A stretch of DNA of 64,000 nt from Bacillus sp. FJAT-49711 (GTDB taxonomy: Bacteria; Bacillota; Bacilli; Bacillales; Bacillaceae_C): positions 124,001 to 188,000 of the forward strand of contig NZ_JAGYPL010000002.1 of NCBI RefSeq assembly GCF_018343715.1. Reading direction: 5' to 3'. Positions 32,400-41,210 of this stretch are shown here, in pieces (within the stretch, counting starts at the first letter, position 1; each line of letters begins with the position of its first letter). A model generated the notes under the pieces. That model was not told where the DNA came from and did not search any database. It worked only from the letters and a program-made list of their open reading frames with translations. The position numbers were made by a program, and so were the translations under genes.

Positions 32400-34004
32400 T
32401 CATATCCCACTATCATCAAACCGATGTTCCGCCAACACTGTCACAATTTGATCTTGAATCTCAGACATCGACCCTCTTATAAAGTTATTCATCATGATGG
32501 AAAAAATAAGTTTTTTACCATTTTCTGTTGTGACGTATCCTGACAGAGTACTTACCCCGTCTAATGATCCCGTTTTTGCGTGCACTTTTCCGTTTGCTGC
32601 GCTCTCAGCCATTCGATAGCCTAGAGTTCCGCTGCCAAAGCGACCATATTCTCCGACAGCTGGCTGAGCCTTTTTGAAAATGGGAAACCACTCTTTTTTC
32701 TGAATTTCATATAACATCTTTGTCAGTTCATTCGGAGGAATCAAATTGCTATGAGATAAGCCTGAGCCATCTTCAATTTTTACATTATTCCGATCCACGC
32801 CGAATTTTGCAATCGTTTCACCGACTACTTTTAGGCCAACATCCCAACTGCCTTCTCCATAAATCACTTTACCCATTTCTTTTACAAGTGTTTCACCGTG
32901 GATATTATTGCTTAATTTCAAAAAAGGCAATAATAACTCTTCCAATGTCATTGATTTTTTGGAAGTTAATATTTGCGCGCCTTCAGGTGTTTCGTCTACC
33001 TTCATATCGACGGCATCCCTTAATTTAATTCCTTGCTCTTCTAATGACTTTTTAAAAACATCCAATGCATAGCCAGTCGGCTCCCATACAGAAAGGATCT
33101 CACCCACGCTTTTTCCTTCAAGAGGAATCGTTCCTTCAATGATGATTTGGTTTGTACCATGTACCCGATCAATAGTCAGCGTATTCGTTTCTCCCGTATT
33201 TCCGGTCTTCGCTTTATTTATGATTTTTAAATAATCCGTCTCTGGTTTTAAAATCACATTTGGGCGAGCGCCATTTTTAACCCCAGCTTCGACTTCGATA
33301 AGGATTGTTCCTGCATCAAAGTCATCGTTCGGTGATAAGGTAAGAGCTGATATTTGTGCACCGTAATAACTATTTTCGTTCGACACATTCAATCCTTGTG
33401 AATGGCGCACATCGTCATACCAACTATCGTCTCCAATTAAATCACCATCGATTTGGTCGATGCCTTTGTCCTTTAGCTCACGAGCAAATTGATCGAAGTC
33501 TGCCTTTCTTAAGGTCGGGTCCCCTTTTCCTTTCAAGTATACACTTCCATCTAGCACCCGATTCTTCACTTTTCCATCCGTTAATACTTCTGTTTTAAAT
33601 TGATACCGAGGTCCAAGCGTCTCCAAGGCAACAGCGGCCGTTATCATTTTCAAATTAGAAGCAGGACGTAACTTTGTATCACCGAAGTTCGAATAAATTA
33701 GATCCCCATCACTTGCATTTCTAATACTAACACCCGTGACCGCACCATTAAGACGGGGATTTTGTAAAATTTCTTCAATTTTCTTTGATAGCGATTTGGA
33801 CTCGTTTACTTCTTCAGGCAATACAACTGCAGTAATCGCCAATCTTTTCTCATTCAATGTGATAAGCCGTAATGTAGGCAGCTTATTTATGCCTACTGAA
33901 GTGTTTGACTTTGCCAAGGATTGAGTTCCGGGCATTAAAAGAAGGACAGCCATTAAGATGCTGATTTTCAAAGCGATTTTGTATTTAGAAGAATATCCTG
34001 CCAT
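32400..34004 (-). CDS. dacC: D-alanyl-D-alanine carboxypeptidase/endopeptidase, PBP4/DacC (S13)
   Basis: 534 residues with an N-terminal signal peptide (~30 residues, ALKISILMAVLLLMPGTQSLA). The S13 penicillin-binding motifs are SNLK (Ser116-Lys119), SNN in LKLSNNIHGE, and KTG in HAKTGSLDG. The insertion between SxxK and SxN is the expected large domain of this class. It trims D-Ala from peptidoglycan stem peptides or cuts cross-links outside the membrane. In Bacillus subtilis dacC is a stationary-phase gene. It is followed closely by the HesB-like gene on the same strand. Confidence 0.92.
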   Translation of the reverse strand: MAGYSSKYKIALKISILMAVLLLMPGTQSLAKSNTSVGINKLPTLRLITLNEKRLAITAVVLPEEVNESKSLSKKIEEILQNPRLNGAVTGVSIRNASDGDLIYSNFGDTKLRPASNLKMITAAVALETLGPRYQFKTEVLTDGKVKNRVLDGSVYLKGKGDPTLRKADFDQFARELKDKGIDQIDGDLIGDDSWYDDVRHSQGLNVSNENSYYGAQISALTLSPNDDFDAGTILIEVEAGVKNGARPNVILKPETDYLKIINKAKTGNTGETNTLTIDRVHGTNQIIIEGTIPLEGKSVGEILSVWEPTGYALDVFKKSLEEQGIKLRDAVDMKVDETPEGAQILTSKKSMTLEELLLPFLKLSNNIHGETLVKEMGKVIYGEGSWDVGLKVVGETIAKFGVDRNNVKIEDGSGLSHSNLIPPNELTKMLYEIQKKEWFPIFKKAQPAVGEYGRFGSGTLGYRMAESAANGKVHAKTGSLDGVSTLSGYVTTENGKKLIFSIMMNNFIRGSMSEIQDQIVTVLAEHRFDDSGI

Positions 34005-34153
34005 ATTGAACCCCTATTATATGTATTTTTTCCTATAAGATATCTTTTGATAAATATAATACCAAAGTCTGCAAAGAATTACTTAGTATCATCTAAATTC
34101 TCTTTGAATTAAATCTGCATCAAGCAATAACAAAAAGATGTTCATATAAAAAG

Positions 34154-34181
34154 GCTCCTAACTCTGCCCAGAGTTAGGAGC
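34154..34181 (-). terminator. Terminator of the aldo/keto reductase gene
   Basis: GCTCCTAACTCTG (34154-34166) and CAGAGTTAGGAGC (34169-34181) form a perfect 13-bp stem; CCTTTTTAT follows on the minus strand. Confidence 0.9.
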
Positions 34182-34190
34182 TTCAACCAC

Positions 34191-35135
34191 TTATGCTAAA
34201 ATGTTTTCTATTTTTTCAACTACATCCGCTGAAAGCTCCAACTTCGCACCCTCAACATTTGCTTCAATTTGTTCTGGACGACTTGCTCCTACAAGTGCGC
34301 TTGCAACATTGGGCTGTCTCAATACCCAGGCAAGGGCTAAGGCAGGAAGGGGCGTGTCGATTTCTTTTGCGATGGCTGCTAATTTTTCAACTTTAGCAAA
34401 ATTGGTTTCGCTAAAATAATTAGTAACAGAAGAATTGATTTCATCATTGGCAGCTCGGCTATTTTCGGGAACACTGCCACTTTTATATTTTCCAGTCAAC
34501 ATTCCTTGACCGAGCGGTGAATAGACAACTTGGGAAATACCGTATTTTTCAGAAACAGGAATGACTTCCTTTTCAATATTGCGACTCAACATATTATAGA
34601 GCGGCTGATTCACAACGATGCGATCGAGTAAATATTTATCTGCAATCCCAACTGCTTCTTCAATTTGGGCGGCGCTCCACTCACTGACTCCAGCATAGAG
34701 GATTTTTCCTTGGCGAATGAGATCGTCAATAACGCGCAATGTTTCATCAACGGGAGTTTCTTTATCGTATCTGTGGCAATAAAAGACATCGACATAATCT
34801 AAATCTAACCGTTTGAGGCTGTTATGTACTTGCTCGAAAATGTGTTTACGGGAAAGACCGCGGTCATTTGGTCCATCTCCCATCGGTCCAAACGCTTTCG
34901 TCGTAATCACGTAAGATTCACGCGGATATTCCTTCAGCGCCTTCCCCATTACTTTTTCAGCTTCACCACGCTCATACACGTTGGCGGAATCAAAAAAGTT
35001 TATTCCTAGATCATACGCTTTATGGATTGTCTTTTCAGCTGTATTATCCTCAACTGATTTACCATAGGTAAGCCAACTGCCTAAACTGATTTCACTTACT
35101 TTTAAACCTGAACGTCCTAGTCTGCGATATTTCAT
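34191..35135 (-). CDS. Aldo/keto reductase, Kv-beta-like
   Basis: About 314 residues, a complete AKR barrel. It begins KYRRLGRSGLKVSEISLG. The catalytic tetrad is visible: Asp in FFDSANVYERG with Tyr four residues on, Lys in VITTKAFG, and His in VDVFYCHRYD. C-terminal ASALVGASRPEQIE binds NADPH. It resembles the potassium-channel-beta-like branch that reduces aldehydes such as methylglyoxal. AGGAAAGGAGTTAACGAA before ATG 35135 sets the start. It has its own terminator. Confidence 0.92.
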   Translation of the reverse strand: MKYRRLGRSGLKVSEISLGSWLTYGKSVEDNTAEKTIHKAYDLGINFFDSANVYERGEAEKVMGKALKEYPRESYVITTKAFGPMGDGPNDRGLSRKHIFEQVHNSLKRLDLDYVDVFYCHRYDKETPVDETLRVIDDLIRQGKILYAGVSEWSAAQIEEAVGIADKYLLDRIVVNQPLYNMLSRNIEKEVIPVSEKYGISQVVYSPLGQGMLTGKYKSGSVPENSRAANDEINSSVTNYFSETNFAKVEKLAAIAKEIDTPLPALALAWVLRQPNVASALVGASRPEQIEANVEGAKLELSADVVEKIENILA

Positions 35136-35251
35136 TTCGTTAACTCCTTTCCTCTTTCTGAGTATTTTGTACCCATCATGTAGTAACAAATCATAAATTA
35201 CGCAAGGATTGTTAAGGAGGGGTCACTTACTCAACTATATTTATCATACTT

Positions 35252-35288
35252 TAGAAAAGACCAAATTTACATAATGACTTGGTCTTTC
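35252..35288. terminator. Bidirectional hairpin in the gap after apbE
   Basis: AGAAAAGACCAA and TTGGTCTTTCT flank a 14-base loop; on the minus strand it would end the apbE transcript about 190 bases beyond its stop. The rest of the gap (35136-35477) shows nothing recognisable. Confidence 0.6.
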
Positions 35289-35477
35289 TAAATTCAAAAA
35301 ATCATTATATAGAGGAAGTGAGGTTTAAGCTATTTTAAGGTATATCATTTATCCTCGAAACCAATTTTCCCCTCGTACCTGTAAAATCAGGAACTTCCGC
35401 TATATTTTCAATATGGAGTAAATGATATTTTGTCGTTTTAGATTTGATCGTCCATTTAATTGATAGCTTTTCCCTTA

Positions 35478-36440
35478 CTATGCGAAGGACTTAGATTGAT
35501 TACTCATTTCTATATGCGGACTAAGCGATTCTGAATAATAAACCTCTCCATCTTTAGTCACGACAATTCCTGACACATCTTTTAATTGGTCTAACACATC
35601 CATTATTTCATGAGGCGACTGTCCGAATAAGCGGCCAGTCCATATTTCTCCATCGACTGACTTTTTTGATACGATCGTTAAACCTGCAACTTCTGTCTCA
35701 ATTGGATAACCTGTATGACGATCCAAAATGTGATGATATGTTTGGTTGTTAGCAGTGAATTTTCTTTCGTAAATTCCAGATGTCACTATAGACTGATTTA
35801 ACCCCTTTACAACGGCGATGTAATTTCCACGTGGAAGGAAGGGGTGTTGAATTCCTATTCGCCAGTAACCATCATTTTGATTTGGAGAGTATCCATATGC
35901 CATCACATTTCCGCCTAAATTAATGAGCCCTGCTGATACATTCATGGATTTTAAATCATCAATCAGAAGATCAGCGATAAATCCTTTTGCTAAAGCGCCT
36001 AAATCAATGAACATGCCGGTATTTTTTAAAAAAACCGTTTGCTCCTCGTCATCTAGAATGATATCGCTCGGCCTCGTTTTTTCAAGCAAGGATTGAATAT
36101 CCTTTTGTGAAGGGACCTGGGCATCTTTAAAGCCAATCCGCCAAGCTTTAACGAGAGGGCCGATTGTAATATTGAGTGAGCTATCGGCAGGAGTGCTATG
36201 TTTCTTTCCAATTTTAATTAGATCATACAAACTCGAATTTACTTTCACTGGCCTTATTCCTGCAAGATTGTTAACTTCCATTAATTCTGATTGAGGATCA
36301 TGAGCGCTGAAGCGTTTTTCGTATTCCTTCAATTTCATTATTACTTCATCCAAAATCCAATTTGCATACTCATGCTGGATCGCCAATTGAATAACCGTTC
36401 CCATCATATGTATTTCGCGGCTTTGCATCATTATGATCAC
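35478..36440 (-). CDS. apbE: FAD:protein FMN transferase, cytosolic ApbE
   Basis: 320 residues with the ApbE fold: MGTVIQLAI at the start, SAHDPQSELMEVNN, MFIDLGALAKGFIAD, INLGGNVMAYG, HHILDRHTGYP and a late GEIWTGRLF. ApbE uses FAD to attach FMN through a phosphoester to Thr/Ser in a DxxSGAT-type motif. Unlike secreted ApbE lipoproteins there is no signal peptide or lipobox, so it should act in the cytoplasm. The gene directly upstream encodes a reductase ending in two such motifs, its obvious substrate. The start is GTG 36440 or one of two ATGs within the next four codons. Confidence 0.93.
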   Translation of the reverse strand: MIIMMQSREIHMMGTVIQLAIQHEYANWILDEVIMKLKEYEKRFSAHDPQSELMEVNNLAGIRPVKVNSSLYDLIKIGKKHSTPADSSLNITIGPLVKAWRIGFKDAQVPSQKDIQSLLEKTRPSDIILDDEEQTVFLKNTGMFIDLGALAKGFIADLLIDDLKSMNVSAGLINLGGNVMAYGYSPNQNDGYWRIGIQHPFLPRGNYIAVVKGLNQSIVTSGIYERKFTANNQTYHHILDRHTGYPIETEVAGLTIVSKKSVDGEIWTGRLFGQSPHEIMDVLDQLKDVSGIVVTKDGEVYYSESLSPHIEMSNQSKSFA

Positions 36441-36476
36441 ACTTTCTTAAGGATTAAAATGTATATAATATATTCG

Positions 36477-36507
36477 AAAAAAGAAGGCCACTGGGGCCTC
36501 TTTTTTA
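36477..36507 (-). terminator. Partial terminator between the fused reductase and apbE
   Basis: GAGGCC and GGCCTTC on the minus strand form a short GC stem between an A run and TTCTTTTTTC. It probably reduces, rather than abolishes, read-through into apbE. Confidence 0.6.
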
Positions 36508-36511
36508 GTGA

Positions 36512-37708
36512 TTATATGTCATCTTTAACCGTTGCTCCAGATACTGTATCTACTTTAGTCGTTGCTCCAGATACCGCATCAACGCTGTCGCTGCCTGTTA
36601 ACTGTTGTCCTGTTTGTTGTAAATACCAATCAATAATGGGTTTAATATCTTGTACATATTCGTTGATGCCAACATAATTATTATCTGGATCACGTATGGC
36701 CTTGTAGCTATGGACGACAAATTTATCTGGTCCGTGTGTTGGTACATGAACTCGCACTATATCTTCCTTGCCATTACGCAATTGCTGGATGACCCAAGAA
36801 ACGCCGCTGTACGTTCTTTCTGGGTGACATTCTCCTAACGGACTACCTACTTGATGTGGGCGACGAGGTGCAAACATATCCTCGGGATCAAGCTTATGGT
36901 TATAGTACAAGAATTGATTATTGCTATCTGCATAAGTTAATTCCATAGGCATGGAATGTAGAAAGTAATCTAGTTGGTTAACGGTTAAAACACCACGATT
37001 TAGCTTAACGTAAGCATCGCCTTCAACTGCGCCGGTCGCTTCTGAAGCTTGTTCAACCCAGTCATCTGCTGACATGTCCACATCTTTGATCGTTGTTTCA
37101 ATTGACCCGGTAGCAAATAAATCCTCTGTAATGGATACATCTTTCATGCCTTCAGGTGATTGCAGAATATTAACAACGTTGATAAAGCGAATGAATTTCT
37201 TAATGGACAATTCAAGGAATTCAGCAGTTTTTCCATCCTTTAAATTATGATCTTCGTCAAATGCTTTATGCACTTCTCCTAATAGAAACTCATTGCCGGG
37301 CATAACAACAGCATTTACACCAGGTGCATCTAATATTTGCCGTAAGTGCAGCTGGGCGCGAGAGGATCCTTGAACATCATAGGAAGCCCCTACAATCATG
37401 ACAGGTTTCCCATCAAGCGGGTGTATTTTAAATGATAGCCATTCAATGACGCTTTGTAATGCAGATGGGATGGAATGGTTATATTCAGGTGTGGCGATGA
37501 TGACGCCATCTGCTTCAGAGATTTTTTTATTTAAATATTGAATGGGTTCACTATTCGTCTGATCATTACTCTGATTAAACATTGGAATGTTTTTTATATC
37601 TAAAATTTCAACATCAACTAACGGTTTAAATTGTTTAGCGATGAAATTTAGCAGCAAATGATTATATGAAAAATCAGCATTTGATCCGCCTATCCCAACG
37701 ATTTTCAT
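36512..37708 (-). CDS. NADPH-dependent FMN reductase fused to a PAS-like domain and two flavinylation motifs
   Basis: 398 residues in three parts. Residues 1-185 are a flavodoxin-like NADPH-FMN reductase (GIGGSN at the start, ATPEYNHSIPSALQSVIEWL, GASYDVQGSSRAQ). Residues ~225-350 resemble the PAS domain of DUF438-type proteins (ELTYADSNNQFLYYNHK, then GECHPERTYSGV and YVGINEYVQDI). The tail has two 10-residue repeats with DAVSGAT (Asp377-Thr383) and DTVSGAT (Asp387-Thr393), exactly the DxxSGAT pattern that ApbE flavinylates on Thr. No signal peptide is present. It lies between a paralogous reductase and apbE. I infer a cytosolic oxidoreductase with up to two covalent FMNs on a flexible arm. 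Confidence 0.88.
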   Translation of the reverse strand: MKIVGIGGSNADFSYNHLLLNFIAKQFKPLVDVEILDIKNIPMFNQSNDQTNSEPIQYLNKKISEADGVIIATPEYNHSIPSALQSVIEWLSFKIHPLDGKPVMIVGASYDVQGSSRAQLHLRQILDAPGVNAVVMPGNEFLLGEVHKAFDEDHNLKDGKTAEFLELSIKKFIRFINVVNILQSPEGMKDVSITEDLFATGSIETTIKDVDMSADDWVEQASEATGAVEGDAYVKLNRGVLTVNQLDYFLHSMPMELTYADSNNQFLYYNHKLDPEDMFAPRRPHQVGSPLGECHPERTYSGVSWVIQQLRNGKEDIVRVHVPTHGPDKFVVHSYKAIRDPDNNYVGINEYVQDIKPIIDWYLQQTGQQLTGSDSVDAVSGATTKVDTVSGATVKDDI

Positions 37709-37722
37709 ATATATGTACCTCC

Positions 37723-38334
37723 TTAATTAGTTTCTTCCCATGAAAAATGTTGTTCTTTTTTCTTCTGAGAAGGATTCGCATGGACCAGTTGATTAGTAAT
37801 ATTTACAAAATGGATAAAATCATCAAAAATGTCTTCAAGCTGATTTATTTTATTTTGATCATTTAAATGGCCATCTTCGTCAAAGGCTTGTAAGGAATAG
37901 CCTAGTAAGAACTCAGAACTTGGCATAATGCGCGCTTTCAATTCAGGGGAGTCCAAGATTTGACGCAAATGAGTCTGTGCTCGGGAAGAACCTAATCTTC
38001 CGTAAGAAGCACCAGTAATCATGACGGGTTTATCAATAAGTGGCTGAGAAGTATAGGACAACCATTCCAATGTACTTTTTAATATTGCAGGCAGTGAATG
38101 GTTGTATTCTGGGGTGCTGATGATCACGCCATCCGCCGCAGAAATTTTATCGGCAAGGGTTTGAACTTCATCTGGCGCTTTCTGGTCTTTTGGCTTATTA
38201 AAAGCGGGCAAATTTTTGATTTCACAAATTTCAATGTTGGCTTTATTTGCAAAATGCTTTTGAATGAATTGCAGCAGCTTACGATTCGTAGAGCTGTCTG
38301 AGTTCGTTCCTACTATACCTATAAAGTTCATCAT
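37723..38334 (-). CDS. NADPH-dependent FMN reductase
   Basis: 203 residues of the flavodoxin-like NADPH-dependent FMN reductase family (GIVGTNSDSS, STPEYNHSLPAILKSTLEWL, GASYGRLGSSRAQTHLRQIL). It is a paralogue of the first domain of the next gene but has no PAS domain or flavinylation tail. It probably reduces FMN, quinones or azo-type compounds with NADPH and may hand electrons to the fused protein. It is the first gene of the minus-strand flavin operon, with 14 bases to the next start and AAGGAGG in between. Confidence 0.9.
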   Translation of the reverse strand: MMNFIGIVGTNSDSSTNRKLLQFIQKHFANKANIEICEIKNLPAFNKPKDQKAPDEVQTLADKISAADGVIISTPEYNHSLPAILKSTLEWLSYTSQPLIDKPVMITGASYGRLGSSRAQTHLRQILDSPELKARIMPSSEFLLGYSLQAFDEDGHLNDQNKINQLEDIFDDFIHFVNITNQLVHANPSQKKKEQHFSWEETN

Positions 38335-38767
38335 CTAATTGCTCCCTTTCATTAATATGTATTTATGTTAATTTGCTTCTTTCTTCAAAATTTAATTGTT
38401 ATATTTATATTTCCTTTTTTTTCATCAATATGAAGTCTCACAAACATTCTAATTTGCCGCGTAAGGTAAAGTTTAAGCGATTTCACCCCTTTATAACACA
38501 ATCTACAGTGTTTATTTCCCTTGTCAGTTAACTTTAAACTATAAAAAGCCAGTAAGATTACGAACGGGTATTTTAGTATAGACAAGCATTCCACAAGGCG
38601 GTTTTAGGAACTAAAAAGCAACTTATAGGTCATTCTCGTAAATATTGTGTGCCAATTTTATGACGAAATGTGAAATGCAAATGGATGATGAAGAAATGGT
38701 AGTACAATAGTCTATAGCGATGAAAATTATTAATTACCATTGAGTAAGAAGGGAAGTAAAGAAAAGA
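38335..38767. other. Divergent intergenic region, flavin operon and multicopper oxidase
   Basis: 433 bases that must hold both promoters. I see only weak boxes (TACAAT at ~38702 for the oxidase). A 69-codon minus-strand frame (38385-38594) lacks a ribosome binding site and family resemblance and is not called. Confidence 0.4.
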
Positions 38768-40246
38768 TTGAAATCACTTCATATATATTCTGGACTATTC
38801 ATTTCACTGCTCGTTATAAGCGTGGCAGGCTGCGGAAAAGAGGAAATCTTAACGAATGTGGGTAAGTTAGAGTTTAATCAGCCATTAAAAATTCCACCAC
38901 TAGTGGAGCCCACTATAGAATCGGATGGTTCAAAGCATTTTACATTAACGATGCAAACAGGAAAGACAGAGTTATTGCCAGGTAAAATGACAGACACATC
39001 GGGTATTAATGGTACTTATTTAGGACCAACGATCAGAGCTTCTCGGGGTGACAAGGTTTCTTTTGATGTTGTAAATCAATTGGGTGAGTCATCCACTTTA
39101 CATTGGCACGGTATGAAGCTGCCAGCTGTTATGGATGGAGGACCACACCAAATGATTGATGCAGGAAAGACGTGGTCACCACATTGGACTATTGACCAAC
39201 CGTCTGCAACGGTTTGGTACCATCCTCACTTACATGGGAAAACAGCGGAGCATGTATATCGAGGACTTGCGGGCATGTTCATTATCGACGATGAGGACTC
39301 GAAAAAGCTTCCGAACAATTATGGTGTAGACGATATTCCACTCATCGTTCAAGATAAAATATTTACGGATGATGGTCAGTTATCAGAGGATAAAGAGGGG
39401 ATATTTGGGACACTTGGTGATGAAATCCTAATCAATGGAACATACGACCCATATCTTAAAGTGACAGCAAGCCAAGTTCGTTTTCGTTTGCTCAATGGCT
39501 CAAATGCAAGAGCCTATCATTTTGGGTTTGCCGATGGTCGGAATTTTAAGCTTGTCGCAAATGATGCGGGGCTTTTACAAGAGCCGATGACTATGGATCG
39601 TGTAATGTTAAGTCCAGGTGAACGTGCAGAAATAGTTGTTGAATTTGGGCCTGGAGAGGAAACGATTCTTCATAGTTTTAATGGATATGCGGGTATTGAT
39701 AATGGCGAATTTGATTTGTTAAAAATAAAAGCAGCTCCTGAATTGACAGAATCATCACCAATAGATGGACAGCTTTCAACTGTTCCAGCAATCGAAGCTC
39801 CAGAGAATGCTAGAGTTCGACTATTTAAATTAACAATGGAAAACAAGATTAATGATCAATATATGGATATGTATCGAATTGACGAGGTTATTCCAGCCGG
39901 TACGACGGAAATATGGGAGATCAATAACTTTGGCTACTCTCATAACTTTCATATCCATAATGCAGCATTCAGAGTTTTAAGCGTCAATGATAAGGAACCC
40001 CAAGAGTATGAAAGGGGAAGAAAGGATACCGTATTCATCCCTAATGGGTCAAAGGTAAGAATCGCCGTGGAATTCGCAAATTATGCTGACCCTGATTTTC
40101 CATTAATGTATCACTGCCATTTATTGCGCCATGAAGATGACGGCATGATGGGCCAATTTCTACTCGTTGAACCTGGGACAGAAGAGGAAGTGCCGACAAT
40201 ACTTCCTAAAGGGGAAAATGAAGATGAACATGATAGTCATCATTGA
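38768..40246 (+). CDS. Multicopper oxidase lipoprotein
   Basis: 492 residues. A lipobox AGC (Cys22) follows a hydrophobic segment, so the enzyme is attached outside the membrane. Three cupredoxin domains carry all copper ligands: HWHG and WYHPHLHGKT for the type 2/3 centre, HNFHIHNAAF, and the C-terminal HCHLLRHEDDGMMG for type 1 and type 3 copper. Family roles include laccase activity, Cu(I) or Fe(II) oxidation and copper tolerance. The acidic His-rich tail (EDEHDSHH) may bind metal. The start is TTG 38768; the ribosome binding site (GAAGGGA) is rather distant. Monocistronic with a strong terminator. Confidence 0.9.
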   Translation: MKSLHIYSGLFISLLVISVAGCGKEEILTNVGKLEFNQPLKIPPLVEPTIESDGSKHFTLTMQTGKTELLPGKMTDTSGINGTYLGPTIRASRGDKVSFDVVNQLGESSTLHWHGMKLPAVMDGGPHQMIDAGKTWSPHWTIDQPSATVWYHPHLHGKTAEHVYRGLAGMFIIDDEDSKKLPNNYGVDDIPLIVQDKIFTDDGQLSEDKEGIFGTLGDEILINGTYDPYLKVTASQVRFRLLNGSNARAYHFGFADGRNFKLVANDAGLLQEPMTMDRVMLSPGERAEIVVEFGPGEETILHSFNGYAGIDNGEFDLLKIKAAPELTESSPIDGQLSTVPAIEAPENARVRLFKLTMENKINDQYMDMYRIDEVIPAGTTEIWEINNFGYSHNFHIHNAAFRVLSVNDKEPQEYERGRKDTVFIPNGSKVRIAVEFANYADPDFPLMYHCHLLRHEDDGMMGQFLLVEPGTEEEVPTILPKGENEDEHDSHH

Positions 40247-40287
40247 TCGAAGTCTGAATGATTACAGTGAAAAGTATTTTACTTTGG

Positions 40288-40327
40288 AGGCAAGAACATG
40301 CAATTGACTATGTTCTTGCTTGTTTTT
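40288..40327 (+). terminator. Strong terminator of the multicopper oxidase gene
   Basis: CAAGAACAT (40291-40299) and ATGTTCTTG (40310-40318), extended by AGG/CTT, followed by TTGTTTTTAT. Confidence 0.88.
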
Positions 40328-40577
40328 ATGTTATACATGACGGAAGATATCCCTCACAAGCTTCTAACCCTTTAATGGGAATTCAACCAGAAGTGATACG
40401 GATAAATATTTCTGCAAGTGTATTAAAAGGAATCAAATAATGAATAAGATAATAGAAATCTAAAAAGTGGGCTTCCACCACATGAATTAAAGAAATACTT
40501 ATCTTGAGGAGATTCCTATTTTAGTTGTGTTATAAATGAAATTTTCTAAATCCTTATAAAAAAATAATAATTTTATG

Positions 40578-40606
40578 TTGACGGGCCCAATAGTGCATGG
40601 TAAACT
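40578..40606 (+). promoter_or_regulatory. Promoter of the VOC gene pair
   Basis: TTGACG at 40578-40583, a 17-base spacer and TAAACT at 40601-40606. The cre-like site and two LacI-type operators lie immediately downstream, so repression would act as a block to initiation or elongation. Confidence 0.55.
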
Positions 40607-40619
40607 CAATTCTAAGAAA

Positions 40620-40633
40620 TGAAAGCGCTATAA
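40620..40633 (+). promoter_or_regulatory. cre-like site for CcpA
   Basis: TGAAAGCGCTATAA matches the cre consensus at 13 of 14 positions and lies just after the predicted transcription start. Confidence 0.55.
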
Positions 40634-40661
40634 AATGGAGTTAAATTTTTTTTGCAATGAA

Positions 40662-40677
40662 ATAAACGCGTGTTTAT
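40662..40677 (+). promoter_or_regulatory. Operator 1 of the local LacI-family regulator
   Basis: ATAAACGCGTGTTTAT is a near-perfect palindrome (TAAACGCG/TGTTTA). The same sequence recurs at 40703 and 41720 and nowhere else that I noticed. It has the central CG typical of LacI-family sites. Confidence 0.75.
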
Positions 40678-40702
40678 AGAAAGTTTTTATTTTTTTATTT
40701 AA

Positions 40703-40720
40703 TATAAACGCGCGTTTATA
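40703..40720 (+). promoter_or_regulatory. Operator 2 of the local LacI-family regulator
   Basis: TATAAACGCGCGTTTATA is a perfect 18-base palindrome whose centre is 42 bases from that of operator 1, about four helical turns, which suits cooperative or looped binding. Confidence 0.8.
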
Positions 40721-40772
40721 ACGAAGGTTTTATTGTAAAAAAATATTTGAAAGATAGAAGGGAGAGGGAAGA

Positions 40773-41192
40773 ATGATAAAAGGAATAGCGCATAATGCAA
40801 TTAAAGTTTCAAATATGGAAAAATCTCTAAATTTCTACTGCAATGTAGCGGGGCTGGAAAAAGCTTTTGAGATCCATGATGATGATGGGTACCCTTGGAT
40901 TGTGTATTTGAAAATAAGTGAGGGCCAATTCATAGAACTTTTCTATAATGGAGAGATTGATCCAAAGACTAATTATTCCTCAGATTTAATAGGTTACCAC
41001 CACTTTTGCTTTGAAGTTGATAATATACAAAAAATGGCTAACCGTATAAATGATAGCGGATATTTGAAAGGAATTACTCCATCGCAAGGTAAAGACTTCA
41101 ATACAAACATATGGATACATGACCCTGATGGAAATGCGGTGGAATTTGTACAATATCATCCAGACTCTCCGCATATGAAAACAGCTGAGTAA
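40773..41192 (+). CDS. VOC-family (glyoxalase-like) protein 1
   Basis: 139 residues, one vicinal-oxygen-chelate module of two beta-alpha-beta-beta-beta units. Metal-ligand positions fit the family: His5 (GIAHNAI), Glu in FIELFYNG, His in YHHFCFEV and Glu in AVEFVQY. VOC enzymes bind a divalent metal and catalyse isomerisation, epimerisation, dioxygenation or lyase reactions. It is a close paralogue of the next gene, directly under the LacI-type operators. The role in the regulon's sugar pathway is unknown. AGGGAGAGGGAAGA precedes the ATG. Confidence 0.87.
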   Translation: MIKGIAHNAIKVSNMEKSLNFYCNVAGLEKAFEIHDDDGYPWIVYLKISEGQFIELFYNGEIDPKTNYSSDLIGYHHFCFEVDNIQKMANRINDSGYLKGITPSQGKDFNTNIWIHDPDGNAVEFVQYHPDSPHMKTAE

Positions 41193-41210
41193 ATAAAAGG
41201 AGGAGAACCA

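Noticed and set aside
38385-38594. 69-codon minus-strand frame in the divergent promoter region
   Set aside because: No ribosome binding site, no recognisable domain, located where promoters must be.
40258-40440. 60-codon plus-strand frame after the multicopper oxidase
   Set aside because: It crosses the terminator hairpin at 40291-40318 and has no ribosome binding site.
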